Shown piece after piece: positions 1 through 8,507 of a stretch of DNA of 64,000 nucleotides (its first letter is position 1; each line of letters begins with the position of its first letter). The position numbers and the translations under genes were made by a program. The notes under the pieces were generated by a model. The model did not search any database. It was given only the letters and a program-made list of their open reading frames with translations, and had not been told where the DNA came from. This DNA is from an uncultured Chlorobiaceae bacterium (lineage in GTDB: Bacteria; Bacteroidota; Chlorobiia; Chlorobiales; Chlorobiaceae): the NCBI GenBank assembly GCA_903994365.1, contig CAJEXL010000004.1:59899-123898 (forward strand), given 5' to 3'.

Positions 1-22
1 TATTCTTGATTTTCTTTCAAAG

Positions 23-1177
23 ATGAAGGTTGTTCCCGTAGACAAGGGAGCTGGTGCCAAGGGTGGCGAATATCGTGATACCCGTAGTCCTGTTCGGCTT
101 GGTATATGGATTTTACTTGTCGGATTTGGCGGATTTCTGCTCTGGGCCTCTTTTGCCCCCCTTGATGAAGGGGTGCCTTGTCAGGGATTAGTGAGTATTG
201 CCACAAAACGGAAGGTGGTTGAGAATCTCCGAGGTGGCAGGATTGATAAAGTTCACATCAGGGAGGGGCAGATTGTTAAGGAAGGTGATATTCTTATCAC
301 GTTGGACAGTCAGACCGCAAGAGCCCGATATGATGAAATTCACCAGCATTACATCGGAATGCGGGCTACTGCAGATCGTCTGCAGGCAGAGATGCGAGGC
401 GCATCATCCATCACCTTTCACCCCGACCTGTTACGCGATACTGAACGGGGTTTGGTTGAACGGAATATGAAGAATCAGAAAGAGCTCTTTTTATCTCGTC
501 AGGTAACGCTGAGGATTCTTGGTGATCAACTGGCAGCTATTTCATCATTGGTCAAAGATGGATATGCGCCATTGAATCAGCAGCATGAACTGGAGCTGAA
601 GATTGCCGAGTTCAAGAGCAATACCGCCTCTCAACTGGCGCAGGTACAGCTTGAAGTGGAGGCCGACGCAGAAAAGACCAGAGCGCTTGCAGCAGAGCTC
701 GCGGATACCGAGGTGCGATCGCCTGCTTCAGGGCAGGTGGTTGGCTTGCAGGTGCAGACAGTGGGAGCTGTGATTCAGCCTGGCCAGAAGATGATGGATA
801 TTGTGCCGCTTGATGAAGGCCTGCTTATTGATGCCAAAATTGCTCCACATCTGATTGACAGTATTCGCAACGGGTTGCCGGTTGACGTCAGTTTCTCCTC
901 ATTTGCCCACTCTCCCCAGCTTGTGGTTCAGGGAGTGGTCGAGTCGCTCTCGAAGGATATTGTGACAGATCCACAGGTTAATCCGGCGCAGCCTGGTGCC
1001 TCATACTATCTTGCACGAGTAGCTGTTACCTCAGAGGGAATGACATCACTGGGCAAGCGCGAAATGCAACCAGGAATGCCGGTGACTGTTGTCATCAAAA
1101 CCGGTGAACGTTCCATGCTCACCTATCTTGTTGATCCACTGATCAAGCGGATTACAGTTTCGATGAAAGAGGAGTAG
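23..1177 (+). CDS. HlyD-family membrane fusion protein of a type I secretion system
   Basis: Periplasmic adaptor of 384 residues that would bridge an inner-membrane ABC exporter and the outer-membrane TolC channel. A short cytoplasmic N-terminus is followed by one membrane segment (about residues 26-45, LGIWILLVGFGGFLLWASF). Next come the first lipoyl half-motif near residues 65-95 (ENLRGGRIDKVHIREGQIV), a helical hairpin, the second lipoyl half near 230-260 (VRSPASGQVVGLQV) and a beta-barrel region. The stop lies four bases before the TolC-like gene, so the two are surely co-transcribed. The expected ABC ATPase/permease is not in the window and probably lies just upstream. The secreted substrate is unknown. 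The start is the first ATG and only 22 bases precede it, so a slightly longer N-terminus cannot be excluded. Confidence 0.88.
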   Translation: MKVVPVDKGAGAKGGEYRDTRSPVRLGIWILLVGFGGFLLWASFAPLDEGVPCQGLVSIATKRKVVENLRGGRIDKVHIREGQIVKEGDILITLDSQTARARYDEIHQHYIGMRATADRLQAEMRGASSITFHPDLLRDTERGLVERNMKNQKELFLSRQVTLRILGDQLAAISSLVKDGYAPLNQQHELELKIAEFKSNTASQLAQVQLEVEADAEKTRALAAELADTEVRSPASGQVVGLQVQTVGAVIQPGQKMMDIVPLDEGLLIDAKIAPHLIDSIRNGLPVDVSFSSFAHSPQLVVQGVVESLSKDIVTDPQVNPAQPGASYYLARVAVTSEGMTSLGKREMQPGMPVTVVIKTGERSMLTYLVDPLIKRITVSMKEE

Positions 1178-1181
1178 CACT

Positions 1182-2549
1182 ATGCAGATAACAAAACACA
1201 ATGAATGGTCGATGAAAAAAATTGTTCGGCATATCATGGTTGCAGCCGTTCTGTTTGCAGCGTTGCCTGTTCACGCAGAGACAATTAATTTGATAACGGC
1301 TTATCAGAAGGCTGTTGAGTATGATGCCAGGTTGCGCTCGGCAAAAGCGGATAATCTGATGAACAAAGAGGAGGTTGGTAAAGCGAGGTCGCAGTTGAGG
1401 CCGAATATCCGGATGAACGCCGCACGTGGACGCAGTGTGACGCAGCATGGTTACAAGGGAGGCTTTTATCCTGCTGATTATTACAATACGGTGAATTATG
1501 GTGTCTCACTCCGTCAGCCACTGTTAAATATGTCAAGTGTTGCCACTTATCAACAGGCAAAGATTGTTGCGGCAAAGAGCGACACTGATCTTCAGGGAGA
1601 GGAGGGGATTTTGATAACCAGAATAACCGAAGCCTATTGCAATGCGTTATACGCTGAGGATAACCTCAGGTTCAGCAACATGTTGATTATAGCGACGGCA
1701 CAGCAGCTTGAGCAGGCAAAACGTCGTTTTGCCAAAGGATTTGGTACCATTACTGAGGTGGAGGAGGCGCAGGCTGGCTACGATAATGCGAAAGCAGAGG
1801 GCGTTGATATTCTTAACAGTGTTGAATTCAGTCGTCGAGAGCTGCAAAATCTTACAGGCGTCTATCCTGATCAATTGTGCAGAATTATACCCAGAAAGCT
1901 AAAGCTTGTTATGCCGCAACCTGATAATGTTGATTCATGGATCGACATTGCTCATTTGTCAAGTACTGTGGTGGTCGGTGCCCGTCAGGAGATTCAGATT
2001 GCGAACAAAGAGGTTACAAAACAGCGCGCATCTCGTTATCCAACAATTGAGCTGGTTGCAGGGCGCAACTATTCCGAAAGCGAAAACAATTACTCGATAG
2101 GTTCCACCTACGATACCTATTCGGTAAGTGCACAACTCAGTATGCCGATGTACTCGGGCGGCTACGCCAGCGCATCAATACGCCAGGCTAGTGCAAAGCG
2201 GCTGAAAGCGGGGGAGCAACTTAGTGCCCAGATGCGGGCAGTTGAGTCTGAGGTGCGCAAATATTATAACAGCGTTGTCAGCACTATCTCCATGATCAAA
2301 GCGTACGAACAGGTGGTTAAATCTCGAGAAGTTGCTCTGATCGGCACCAAAAAAGGGTATGAAGCTGGATTGCGCAGCAATGTTGACGTGCTTGATGCCC
2401 AGCAGAAGCTCTTTGCGAGCCAAAGAAATCTTGCAAAAGTACGCTATCAGTACATACTCAATCGCCTCATGCTCAAGCAAACTGCAGGCACTCTCACTTC
2501 TGATGATCTTAACGAGGTGAACGGTTGGCTCACCATAACGCAACAATAA
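1182..2549 (+). CDS. TolC-family outer membrane channel protein
   Basis: Outer-membrane efflux protein of 455 residues forming the exit duct of the type I system encoded with the preceding HlyD gene. The N-terminus carries a signal peptide (MKKIVRHIMVAAVLFAALPVHA) beginning at an in-frame ATG at 1212. The upstream ATG at 1182 has a good ribosome site (GAGGAG, about seven bases away), so it is kept as the start. The rest is two tandem repeats of alpha-helical and strand segments typical of TolC/OEP. A conserved-looking C-terminal stretch (YEAGLRSNVDVLDAQQKLF) matches the family signature G-x-R-x-x-x-D-V-L-D-A-Q. Length is usual for the family. Confidence 0.9.
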   Translation: MQITKHNEWSMKKIVRHIMVAAVLFAALPVHAETINLITAYQKAVEYDARLRSAKADNLMNKEEVGKARSQLRPNIRMNAARGRSVTQHGYKGGFYPADYYNTVNYGVSLRQPLLNMSSVATYQQAKIVAAKSDTDLQGEEGILITRITEAYCNALYAEDNLRFSNMLIIATAQQLEQAKRRFAKGFGTITEVEEAQAGYDNAKAEGVDILNSVEFSRRELQNLTGVYPDQLCRIIPRKLKLVMPQPDNVDSWIDIAHLSSTVVVGARQEIQIANKEVTKQRASRYPTIELVAGRNYSESENNYSIGSTYDTYSVSAQLSMPMYSGGYASASIRQASAKRLKAGEQLSAQMRAVESEVRKYYNSVVSTISMIKAYEQVVKSREVALIGTKKGYEAGLRSNVDVLDAQQKLFASQRNLAKVRYQYILNRLMLKQTAGTLTSDDLNEVNGWLTITQQ

Positions 2550-2557
2550 GAGCTGCT

Positions 2558-2592
2558 CCATAAAAGAAAACCATTTTTATGGCTTCTTTTCA
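2558..2592 (+). terminator. AT-rich hairpin after the type I secretion genes
   Basis: Eight-base inverted repeat CCATAAAA (2558-2565) and TTTTATGG (2575-2582) followed by a pyrimidine-rich tract. It lies just after the TolC stop and before rnr. The stem is AT-rich, so termination is inferred, not certain. Confidence 0.45.
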
Positions 2593-2731
2593 TTATGTTT
2601 AAACAGAGGCGTTGTCGTGATGATGGTTTCTGTGAGGAAAACTTCCCCGAGGCTGATTGTCAGCGGTGTACTTTTTTCCTCTCCTTGCGGGATGAAAATT
2701 TTTAAGTGTTTAATATAAAAGAGTTACTGCC

Positions 2732-5107
2732 GTGGCAAAAGAACGTTATAAACGAAAACCGAAAACCCCCGCCAACAAGAACAACCGCCAGCCTTCCCAG
2801 TTTTCCGGAGAGCGGGTTAAGGCCAACGATCATATTCTCATCAATGAGTTTCTTTTCAGGCGTGGTGAAAGCTCACTTGCGGCTGAAATAGTCACTTTTT
2901 TTGCTGATCATGACGGTGAGCGCTTCAAGTCTACAGATTTGGCCAGGGCGCTTGGATATACGGAGTCAAAACAGCTTCCCGGTTTCTGGTATGTGCTGCA
3001 TAAATTGCAGGAAGAGGCGACGCTGGACAAAGACTCCAACCGCTGTTATGGCATGTCAGGGATGGAAGCTACCACCTATAAAGATCATCTTGAGCATGTC
3101 AAGCCATTCCCGCTTCCCGGCAAGAAGCAGTACACCGTAGCTCAAAATTATACAGGGCACATCTCCACCCATCCCAACGGTTACGGATTTGTTGATGTTG
3201 AAGGTTTTGATGATGATATTTTCATTAAAGCTGGTGATATGGGTACCTCAATTCATGGCGATGAGGTCGAAGTTATGGTTTCAAAAGTTCCAGAAACCTA
3301 CGCATCAAAATCAACTCCGCATCAACGATGTGAAGGAGCCGTAGCGAAAGTTCTCAGTCGTCGTGTCACCACAATTGTCGGCACGCTGACCAAGGCTAAT
3401 CGCAGGTTTGTTCTTAAACCTGACGACCGGAAACTGCTTCCTGAAATTCTTGTCTCCATCAAAAACGCCTCCAAAGCAACAGATGGCCAGAAGGTGCTTC
3501 TTGGAGAGCTTGATTTCAGCAAAGAGGGAGTGATCCATGGAAAGGTCCTTGAAATTCTTGGGCAGGCAGGCGATTCAGCGGTTGAGGTGAGCGCTATTGC
3601 CCGCAGCAAGGGGATTGATGAAACCTTTGATACAGCGCTGCTCGATTTTGCCGCCTCTGTGCCTGAGTCGATTACCGAAGAGGAGATCAAGAGCAGGCTT
3701 GATATTCGTGATAAAGTTGTCTTTACTATTGACCCTGTTGATGCAAAAGATTTTGATGATGCCTTGTCCATTGAGCTTCTTGAAGACGGGCTCTACAGAA
3801 TTGGTGTCCATATTGCCGATGTCTCACACTATGTTCCCGAAAATTCTCCCCTCGACCGTGAGGCCCTGAAGCGAGCAACCTCAGTCTATCTGGTCGATCG
3901 GGTGATTCCCATGTTGCCTGCACGACTCTCCGAGCAGATATGCAGCCTTAATCCCGGCGTAGACCGGATGGCCTTCTCTGTCTTTATCGTGATGACTCCT
4001 GAGGGTGAAGTTCGCAAGCATGAGTTCCATAAAACGGTTATTCACTCCAAACGCCGCTTTTCCTACGAGGATGTTGAAGAGATACTGAAGCGTGGTGAAG
4101 GCGACTATGTTAACGAGCTGCAATCACTTGATCGCCTGAGCATCATTCTTCGCGAAAAACGGTTCAAACACGGAGGACTTGATTTCGATACTGAGGAGGT
4201 CCGCTTCAAGCTTGGCCAAAAGGGTGAGCCGCTGGAAGTGATTAAAAAAGAGCGTCTCGGCAGTCATCGTCTCATTGAGGAGTTCATGCTGCTCGCCAAT
4301 CGCAAGGTGGCCAAATATTTGACAAAAGCCTTCAGGGAGAACAAAAAAGAGCCGCAGCCTGTTATCTACAGGATACATGGCGCTCCACAGCAGGAGAAGG
4401 TGATTATTCTTGCCAATTTCGTCAAGAGGCTTGGTTTTGATCTCAAGCTGAACCGGGGTAAAGAGGGGCCAATTGTGTCGGCACAGGTGCTCCGCAATCT
4501 CTTGCAGCAGGTGAAAGGCACCAATGTTGAGTTTTTAGTCAGTGAGCTGGTGTTGCGCTCAATGTCAAAGGCGGTCTATACTGGCGACAATGTTGGCCAT
4601 TACGGCCTTGGTTTTGAGCACTACACACACTTCACCTCACCGATCAGGCGCTACCCCGATCTTATTGTTCATCGGATGCTCTTTGAGTATGAGAACCTTC
4701 GCAAGAAGCGTCGCAAGATTACTCCAGCACGGCTTGCAGAGTTGACCGACAAGATTCAGACAGTCTGCCAGATATCCAACGAGCGCGAAAAGAGTGCCGT
4801 GGAGGCGGAGCGTGAGTCGATAAAGCTCAAGCAGGTTGAGTATATGGCAAGCCATGTCGGCAAGGTTTACCCTGGAGTGATTTCAGGAGCGACCGATTAT
4901 GGCATCTATATCAGAATGGTTGATTTTGCCATAGAGGGAATGGTTCACATGCGCAATCTTACTGATGATTACTACGAGTACGATGAGGCCACCTACTCCC
5001 TTGTTGGAAAACGTCGTAAGAAACGGTTGCAGATTGGCCAACGGGTAAAGGTGAAGGTCAACAGTGTTGATATGCAGCGACGGACGATTGATCTGGTTAT
5101 GGAGTAG
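2732..5107 (+). CDS. rnr: Ribonuclease R (3'-5' exoribonuclease)
   Basis: RNase II/R-family exoribonuclease of 791 residues that degrades structured RNA processively from the 3' end. The order is a basic N-terminal tail, a winged-helix-like region, OB/cold-shock domains ([18 protein letters not shown] near residue 140-160), the RNB catalytic domain and a C-terminal S1 domain ([16 protein letters not shown]). The RNB domain shows the metal-binding motif [13 protein letters not shown] near residue 330 and the conserved [11 protein letters not shown] near residue 630. The S1 domain and basic tail separate RNase R from the shorter RNase II. Translation starts at GTG 2732. The gene stands alone between the secretion pair and an opposing cluster. 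Confidence 0.95.
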   Translation: MAKERYKRKPKTPANKNNRQPSQFSGERVKANDHILINEFLFRRGESSLAAEIVTFFADHDGERFKSTDLARALGYTESKQLPGFWYVLHKLQEEATLDKDSNRCYGMSGMEATTYKDHLEHVKPFPLPGKKQYTVAQNYTGHISTHPNGYGFVDVEGFDDDIFIKAGDMGTSIHGDEVEVMVSKVPETYASKSTPHQRCEGAVAKVLSRRVTTIVGTLTKANRRFVLKPDDRKLLPEILVSIKNASKATDGQKVLLGELDFSKEGVIHGKVLEILGQAGDSAVEVSAIARSKGIDETFDTALLDFAASVPESITEEEIKSRLDIRDKVVFTIDPVDAKDFDDALSIELLEDGLYRIGVHIADVSHYVPENSPLDREALKRATSVYLVDRVIPMLPARLSEQICSLNPGVDRMAFSVFIVMTPEGEVRKHEFHKTVIHSKRRFSYEDVEEILKRGEGDYVNELQSLDRLSIILREKRFKHGGLDFDTEEVRFKLGQKGEPLEVIKKERLGSHRLIEEFMLLANRKVAKYLTKAFRENKKEPQPVIYRIHGAPQQEKVIILANFVKRLGFDLKLNRGKEGPIVSAQVLRNLLQQVKGTNVEFLVSELVLRSMSKAVYTGDNVGHYGLGFEHYTHFTSPIRRYPDLIVHRMLFEYENLRKKRRKITPARLAELTDKIQTVCQISNEREKSAVEAERESIKLKQVEYMASHVGKVYPGVISGATDYGIYIRMVDFAIEGMVHMRNLTDDYYEYDEATYSLVGKRRKKRLQIGQRVKVKVNSVDMQRRTIDLVME

Positions 5108-5135
5108 GTTGTTGGGCATGAGCTCCACACGACCA

Positions 5136-5171
5136 ACGGCTTCGATGAAACAATAGTGTCAAAGAAGCCGT
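5136..5171. terminator. Inverted repeat between convergent rnr and NifX-like gene
   Basis: Perfect eight-base arms ACGGCTTC (5136-5143) and GAAGCCGT (5164-5171) with a 20-base loop. They sit in the short gap between two genes whose 3' ends face each other. No clear T-run follows, so a bidirectional terminator role is an inference. Confidence 0.4.
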
Positions 5172-5202
5172 GGATTGTTGATAAAAGGTGGGCTACGACC
5201 TG

Positions 5203-5571
5203 TTAATGGCAATTATGACCATGACAGGTTTTTTCTGCAGTTACTTTTGCCAGCGTGCCTTGGCTGAAACGTGATAAAGCTGTTTCAAGAGTAGGTGACA
5301 TATCTGCCATATAGACATCAATGCCCATCATGCGCAGTTTATTCGCCGCCCCGGCCCCAATTCCATTACAAAGCAGGGCATTCACTCCCAGTTCTGAAAA
5401 GAAATTAGCAGGAGTGCATTGCCCGTGGTCGTGATGCATTGATGTGTTCGGTATAATTTCAAAAACGCTCTTTTCACTATCTGCTATGGCAAAATAAGGA
5501 GCACTTCCAAAGTGTTCACTCATTCTTGAGTTTTGCCCTGCTTGTTCATCCAATGGTACAATTACTTTCAT
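5203..5571 (-). CDS. NifX/NifB-type dinitrogenase iron-molybdenum cofactor family protein
   Basis: Small single-domain protein of 122 residues in the Nitro_FeMo-Co family (NifX/NafY/C-terminal NifB fold). Visible family features are the start MKVIVPLDEQ, the motif RMSEHFGSAPYFAI, and LLCNGIGAGAANKLRMMGI near residues 70-90. The C-terminus is Cys/His-rich (TCHGHNCH), a plausible metal-binding tail. Stand-alone members outside nif clusters are common in anaerobes, often near DUF134 genes. A DUF134 gene lies about 7 kb away across this island. No nif genes are present here, so a role in nitrogenase is not implied; metal-cluster carriage is inferred from the family. It is probably transcribed with the secreted DsrE-like gene about 200 bp upstream. 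Confidence 0.8.
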   Translation of the reverse strand: MKVIVPLDEQAGQNSRMSEHFGSAPYFAIADSEKSVFEIIPNTSMHHDHGQCTPANFFSELGVNALLCNGIGAGAANKLRMMGIDVYMADMSPTLETALSRFSQGTLAKVTAEKTCHGHNCH

Positions 5572-5584
5572 TTTTTCCTTTTAT

Positions 5585-5716
5585 CTACAAGTTTTCAATA
5601 TGTATCTCAACTGTTTCTTTTAAGTTTTCAGGGTTGAATTCCCCAAAGCTTGCGATGAATTTTGTTACGTTTCTTCTCTTACCAGATACCCCCCAGCTTT
5701 CGGCGGGGGACTTCAT
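5585..5716 (-). CDS. Possible small protein of 43 residues
   Basis: An open frame in the 200-bp gap between the DsrE-like and NifX-like genes, reading from ATG at 5716 to TAG at 5585. It begins MKSPAESWG and ends KETVEIHIENL; the second half has a balanced protein-like composition. No convincing ribosome site is visible, and the 5' part overlaps a C/G-rich hairpin sequence (CCCCCAGCTTTCGGCGGGGG). It may be a genuine small gene or the 3' remnant of a larger one. No family recognised. Confidence 0.25.
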   Translation of the reverse strand: MKSPAESWGVSGKRRNVTKFIASFGEFNPENLKETVEIHIENL

Positions 5717-5768
5717 TATAATTGATCAAGTTGTATTCCTGATTTGCCGAAGAGGGATATCGAACCAG

Positions 5769-6296
5769 TTAAAAGGTAAAAAGTTTAACTCCATCAGCTC
5801 TCATTTTTGCTGCAACAACAGGGGGTTTTGCGACACTGACACCTGAGATTAACTGCGCCTCTGTCATGTTGTTGTTTGGCAGAAATAGTGGGCACACTTC
5901 AACCGTTACACCACGAGCAATCAAGCTGGCAAGAAGCATCTGGGGAGATTTGTTGATGGGCTTGAGCATCGTCTGTTCGCTGTTTTTCACTGCAAGTTTT
6001 CCGGCAGGACCGCAAAGCATCATCTGTAGTGATTTGCCCTGATCAAGGGTCTGCGTTGAGAGCACGAGCGCCATCATCTGGGTCATTGGATCTGCATCAC
6101 TAAGGATAACGAACAACCCTTTTGTGCTGTCGGCAGCAAGTGATGCGGTCAATGCTGCACTTGCATTTACCCCTGCATTTGTTGATGATGCGGCTGCAGA
6201 CGCAGATTTTGTTGGCGCCGCTTCAGTGATCTGAGGTGGGAACATCAATGCCATAGCACAGAGCAGCATTGGCATTTTTTTGTGAAAAAGTGTCAT
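5769..6296 (-). CDS. Secreted DsrE-family-like protein
   Basis: Protein of 175 residues with an N-terminal signal peptide (MPMLLCAMALMFPPQITEA, likely cleavage before APTK). An Ala/Ser/Thr-rich linker follows, then a domain resembling the DsrE/YchN fold. Supporting motifs are GLFVILSDADPMTQMMAL, MLCGPAGKLAV and a Cys near residue 135 in TVEVCPLFLPNN. Family members move or bind sulfur on cysteine; two cysteines lie in the mature domain. A periplasmic location is unlike the cytoplasmic DsrE of the dsr cluster and would place it on the same side as the Psr-like catalytic subunit encoded upstream. Its own promoter region carries one of the three shared 19-bp sites. Exact substrate is unknown. 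Confidence 0.7.
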   Translation of the reverse strand: MTLFHKKMPMLLCAMALMFPPQITEAAPTKSASAAASSTNAGVNASAALTASLAADSTKGLFVILSDADPMTQMMALVLSTQTLDQGKSLQMMLCGPAGKLAVKNSEQTMLKPINKSPQMLLASLIARGVTVEVCPLFLPNNNMTEAQLISGVSVAKPPVVAAKMRADGVKLFTF

Positions 6297-6373
6297 TGTT
6301 GAGAGTCTCCCGTAAAGGTTATAGTATCCGTTATATCATGAACACGTGATATGCTCAAACCAAGTCTTTAATT

Positions 6374-6392
6374 ATAAGCATAAGCTAATAAT
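6374..6392. promoter_or_regulatory. Shared 19-bp operator candidate, copy 1
   Basis: ATAAGCATAAGCTAATAAT, 78 bp upstream of the secreted DsrE-like start. It matches 17 of 19 bases of the copy at 12146-12164 (read on the minus strand) and is close to the copy at 11914-11932. Function is inferred from position and repetition. Confidence 0.5.
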
Positions 6393-6427
6393 TAAAGATC
6401 AATGATCAAAGAAATTTTTATTCATAC

Positions 6428-6470
6428 AAAAAAAGCGGCATGCCTTGAAATGTTCGGAGCAAGCTGCTTT
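6428..6470 (-). terminator. Rho-independent terminator of the psr-like operon
   Basis: Read on the minus strand, AAAGCAGCTTGC pairs imperfectly with GCATGCCGCTTT and is followed by a run of seven T. It lies just downstream of the last gene of the ACR3-like/psrABC-like operon and upstream of the DsrE-like promoter region, so it separates two transcription units. Confidence 0.65.
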
Positions 6471-6491
6471 GGCCATGGTATCTTGATATGA

Positions 6492-6884
6492 CTATGAGTT
6501 TCTCAGTGCTTTTGCCCAGCTCTCCATGGCGCTGTTGGCCATAGGGTTTGGTGCTTCGAGGAAGGTGATGACAAATGATTTTTCAAGCTCGGCGACGCCA
6601 ATGGAGCGTGGGCGAAGAGCCAGTACGCCAGGATCATTGATATCCTTGCCGAAGCAAAAAATAATGTTTTTGGCATCCTTTATTGCTGGATTGATCACAC
6701 TTTCAGGTAATCCGACAGTATGGCTGTAGTGGTCAAAGAGTGCGATAAAGCGTGCGATTGGATGCTCTTCAATTTTCTGTTTGAAGTGGGCAAGAATATC
6801 ATCAATGCTTTTGCAAACGGTTTCACTTTTAAGAAGCTCAAGAGTATAGATTGGGTATTTTTTCTGAAAAATAGTTTGATTCAT
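6492..6884 (-). CDS. Conserved small cytoplasmic protein of unknown function (DUF6858-like)
   Basis: Protein of 130 residues beginning MNQTIFQKKYPIYTLEL. An upstream TTG at 6920 would add 12 low-complexity residues and is less likely. No signal peptide or membrane segment is visible. Notable stretches are DDILAHFKQKIEEHPIARFI, LFDHYSHT and IIFCFGK; the C-terminal half contains VAELEKSFVITFLEAPNP. It resembles uncharacterised proteins of sulfur-metabolising bacteria (DUF6858 by recollection, not checked). It closes the operon with the psrABC-like genes, which suggests an accessory role for that enzyme. No function is known. Confidence 0.65.
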   Translation of the reverse strand: MNQTIFQKKYPIYTLELLKSETVCKSIDDILAHFKQKIEEHPIARFIALFDHYSHTVGLPESVINPAIKDAKNIIFCFGKDINDPGVLALRPRSIGVAELEKSFVITFLEAPNPMANSAMESWAKALRNS

Positions 6885-6939
6885 GTTATTGTTATTTTGT
6901 TTTGATCGATGATTATGCAATCTTTACAAGAGTATTTTA

Positions 6940-7932
6940 CTACATAAACGTATGATATGTCTGTCCGGCAAAAACGATCAGGAACCGGAGCACAAGACCG
7001 CCTATAAGCACCAGTACCGGAGCAATAGGAGGAAGGTGGAGGTGGAATCCTGCATTTTCAAGGAATTCTATCAAAAGAGGAAGGAGCAAACCCGCAGTAA
7101 TGAAGACCCCCCAGAACCAGTACATGTACGGTATTCCTGCCATGAGATGGTCGCCGACGATAAGGTGCATCATGGCGCCATGAGTGTTGGCCGTTCCGGT
7201 GATGCCTCCAAGGATGAAGAGACCAACGATGACCAGTTCTATCCAGATGGCATTGGCGTCGATTCGGCTGTAAATGTGTTTTTCCTTTTTTGGTGCGAGC
7301 AACAACATGAGGGCTGATGCACTCGAAATACCTGAAACCAGAAAGAGCATTCCAAGAATTGAGCTTGACCAAAGTGGCCGTGCAGAGAAGAATGAGAGCA
7401 AGATACCTGTATAGATCCCGATCCCGACACCGATATGGGCATTGAGCAGTGCGACTTTGAGAAGGTGGTCATCTGTCCACTTGATCAGCTTGTTGAGCAG
7501 CTCTATGTTTAAGGCGTTAAGGTATTTACGATTGACAACCATGGCTTGCAGCATTGCCAGCGGAAAGAAGGCAACAAGAATCCAACTGCCTGCCGACATT
7601 GGTGAGGTTGGCTGAATGGTGGTGTAAAACGCCCATACATATAGTTTGTGGGCTAAATCAAGAAACAGAAAGAGCATACCGATGCCAAGGAGTAGCGGAG
7701 AGAGGATAGCACCGATTCTGACGGCACCACACGGGCATCCATCACCTTCGTCTTTCGGTCCGATGCCGAAGTGGCGCCGCATGACAATCATAACGGAAGT
7801 GATGAGCAGTAGACCACCGGCGATACCTCCAAGAAAGAGATAGAGAGGAATGTGCCACTCCCAGATGTGCAGATGGGGCAGAACATTCGGATTCATTTTT
7901 GTCGAAATAATTTCGTTAACGCCTTCAATCAT
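6940..7932 (-). CDS. psrC: NrfD/PsrC-type membrane anchor, polysulfide-reductase-like complex
   Basis: Integral membrane subunit of 330 residues with about eight hydrophobic helices, exchanging electrons between the quinone pool and the PsrAB-like partners. The NrfD signature appears at the N-terminus ([19 protein letters not shown]), with later conserved stretches [14 protein letters not shown] and [12 protein letters not shown]. The gene starts three bases from the psrB-like stop on the same strand, consistent with a three-subunit CISM (complex iron-sulfur molybdoenzyme). The symbol follows the family; direction of catalysis (polysulfide reduction or oxidation) cannot be read from sequence. 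Confidence 0.85.
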   Translation of the reverse strand: MIEGVNEIISTKMNPNVLPHLHIWEWHIPLYLFLGGIAGGLLLITSVMIVMRRHFGIGPKDEGDGCPCGAVRIGAILSPLLLGIGMLFLFLDLAHKLYVWAFYTTIQPTSPMSAGSWILVAFFPLAMLQAMVVNRKYLNALNIELLNKLIKWTDDHLLKVALLNAHIGVGIGIYTGILLSFFSARPLWSSSILGMLFLVSGISSASALMLLLAPKKEKHIYSRIDANAIWIELVIVGLFILGGITGTANTHGAMMHLIVGDHLMAGIPYMYWFWGVFITAGLLLPLLIEFLENAGFHLHLPPIAPVLVLIGGLVLRFLIVFAGQTYHTFM

Positions 7933-7934
7933 AA

Positions 7935-8504
7935 TTACGCTCCGGGTTTGTTGCTTGCGGAAATCCAGTAAAGTCTTGGTTCAGTACCAGCATGTTCTTT
8001 CTGTCGATAAACATTTTTGCCTCTCAGCATCGCTTTATCTTCAGTGGTCATGTTATCGAAATCGACCAGATGAAGGCTATCTGTCGGGCAAATTGAGACA
8101 CAGGCTGTTTTCTGCCCTTTTTCGATACGGTGTTTGCAGAGGCTGCATTTATCAACAAATCCATCAGGATGTACATAACGCGCATCGTAAGGGCATGCAG
8201 CCATACAAGCTTTACAGCCAGTGCAGATAGAACGATTAATTTGTACCGTTCCGTTTTCATCGTAGTGCGATGCTCCTGTCGGGCAGTAGGTAACGCAAGG
8301 TGCGTTGTCGCAATGCTGGCAGCGTTCCGATCGGTTTTCCATTGTCAGAGCAGGGAATTCGCCATTGGTTTCCTGCACTACCCAGTCGCGGCAGTAACCT
8401 TCTGGAATGCCGTTTTCCGCTTTACAGGCGTAAACACATGCCGAACAGCCAACGCAGACACGGGTATCAATAATCATCCCGAAGTTCTTTTTCTTTTCAC
8501 TCAC
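7935..8504 (-). CDS. psrB: 4Fe-4S ferredoxin-type electron transfer subunit (PsrB-like)
   Basis: Iron-sulfur subunit of 189 residues with four cysteine clusters: [15 protein letters not shown] near residue 18, [17 protein letters not shown] near 62, [15 protein letters not shown] near 93, and [11 protein letters not shown] with [10 protein letters not shown] near 120-140. This four-cluster arrangement is that of DmsB/PsrB/NrfC proteins, which wire the molybdenum subunit to the membrane anchor. No signal peptide is visible; such subunits normally travel with the Tat-exported catalytic partner. It lies between psrA-like and psrC-like genes with 2-3 base gaps. Confidence 0.9.
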   Translation of the reverse strand: MSEKKKNFGMIIDTRVCVGCSACVYACKAENGIPEGYCRDWVVQETNGEFPALTMENRSERCQHCDNAPCVTYCPTGASHYDENGTVQINRSICTGCKACMAACPYDARYVHPDGFVDKCSLCKHRIEKGQKTACVSICPTDSLHLVDFDNMTTEDKAMLRGKNVYRQKEHAGTEPRLYWISASNKPGA

Positions 8505-8507
8505 GGT

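Noticed and set aside
3322..3771. Minus-strand ORF of 149 residues inside rnr
   Set aside because: Serine-rich translation typical of an antisense shadow; rnr is intact and well conserved here.
5203..5571. Nitrogenase cofactor gene implying a nif cluster
   Set aside because: Only the general NifX-like domain is present and no other nif gene is in the window; stand-alone members are widespread.
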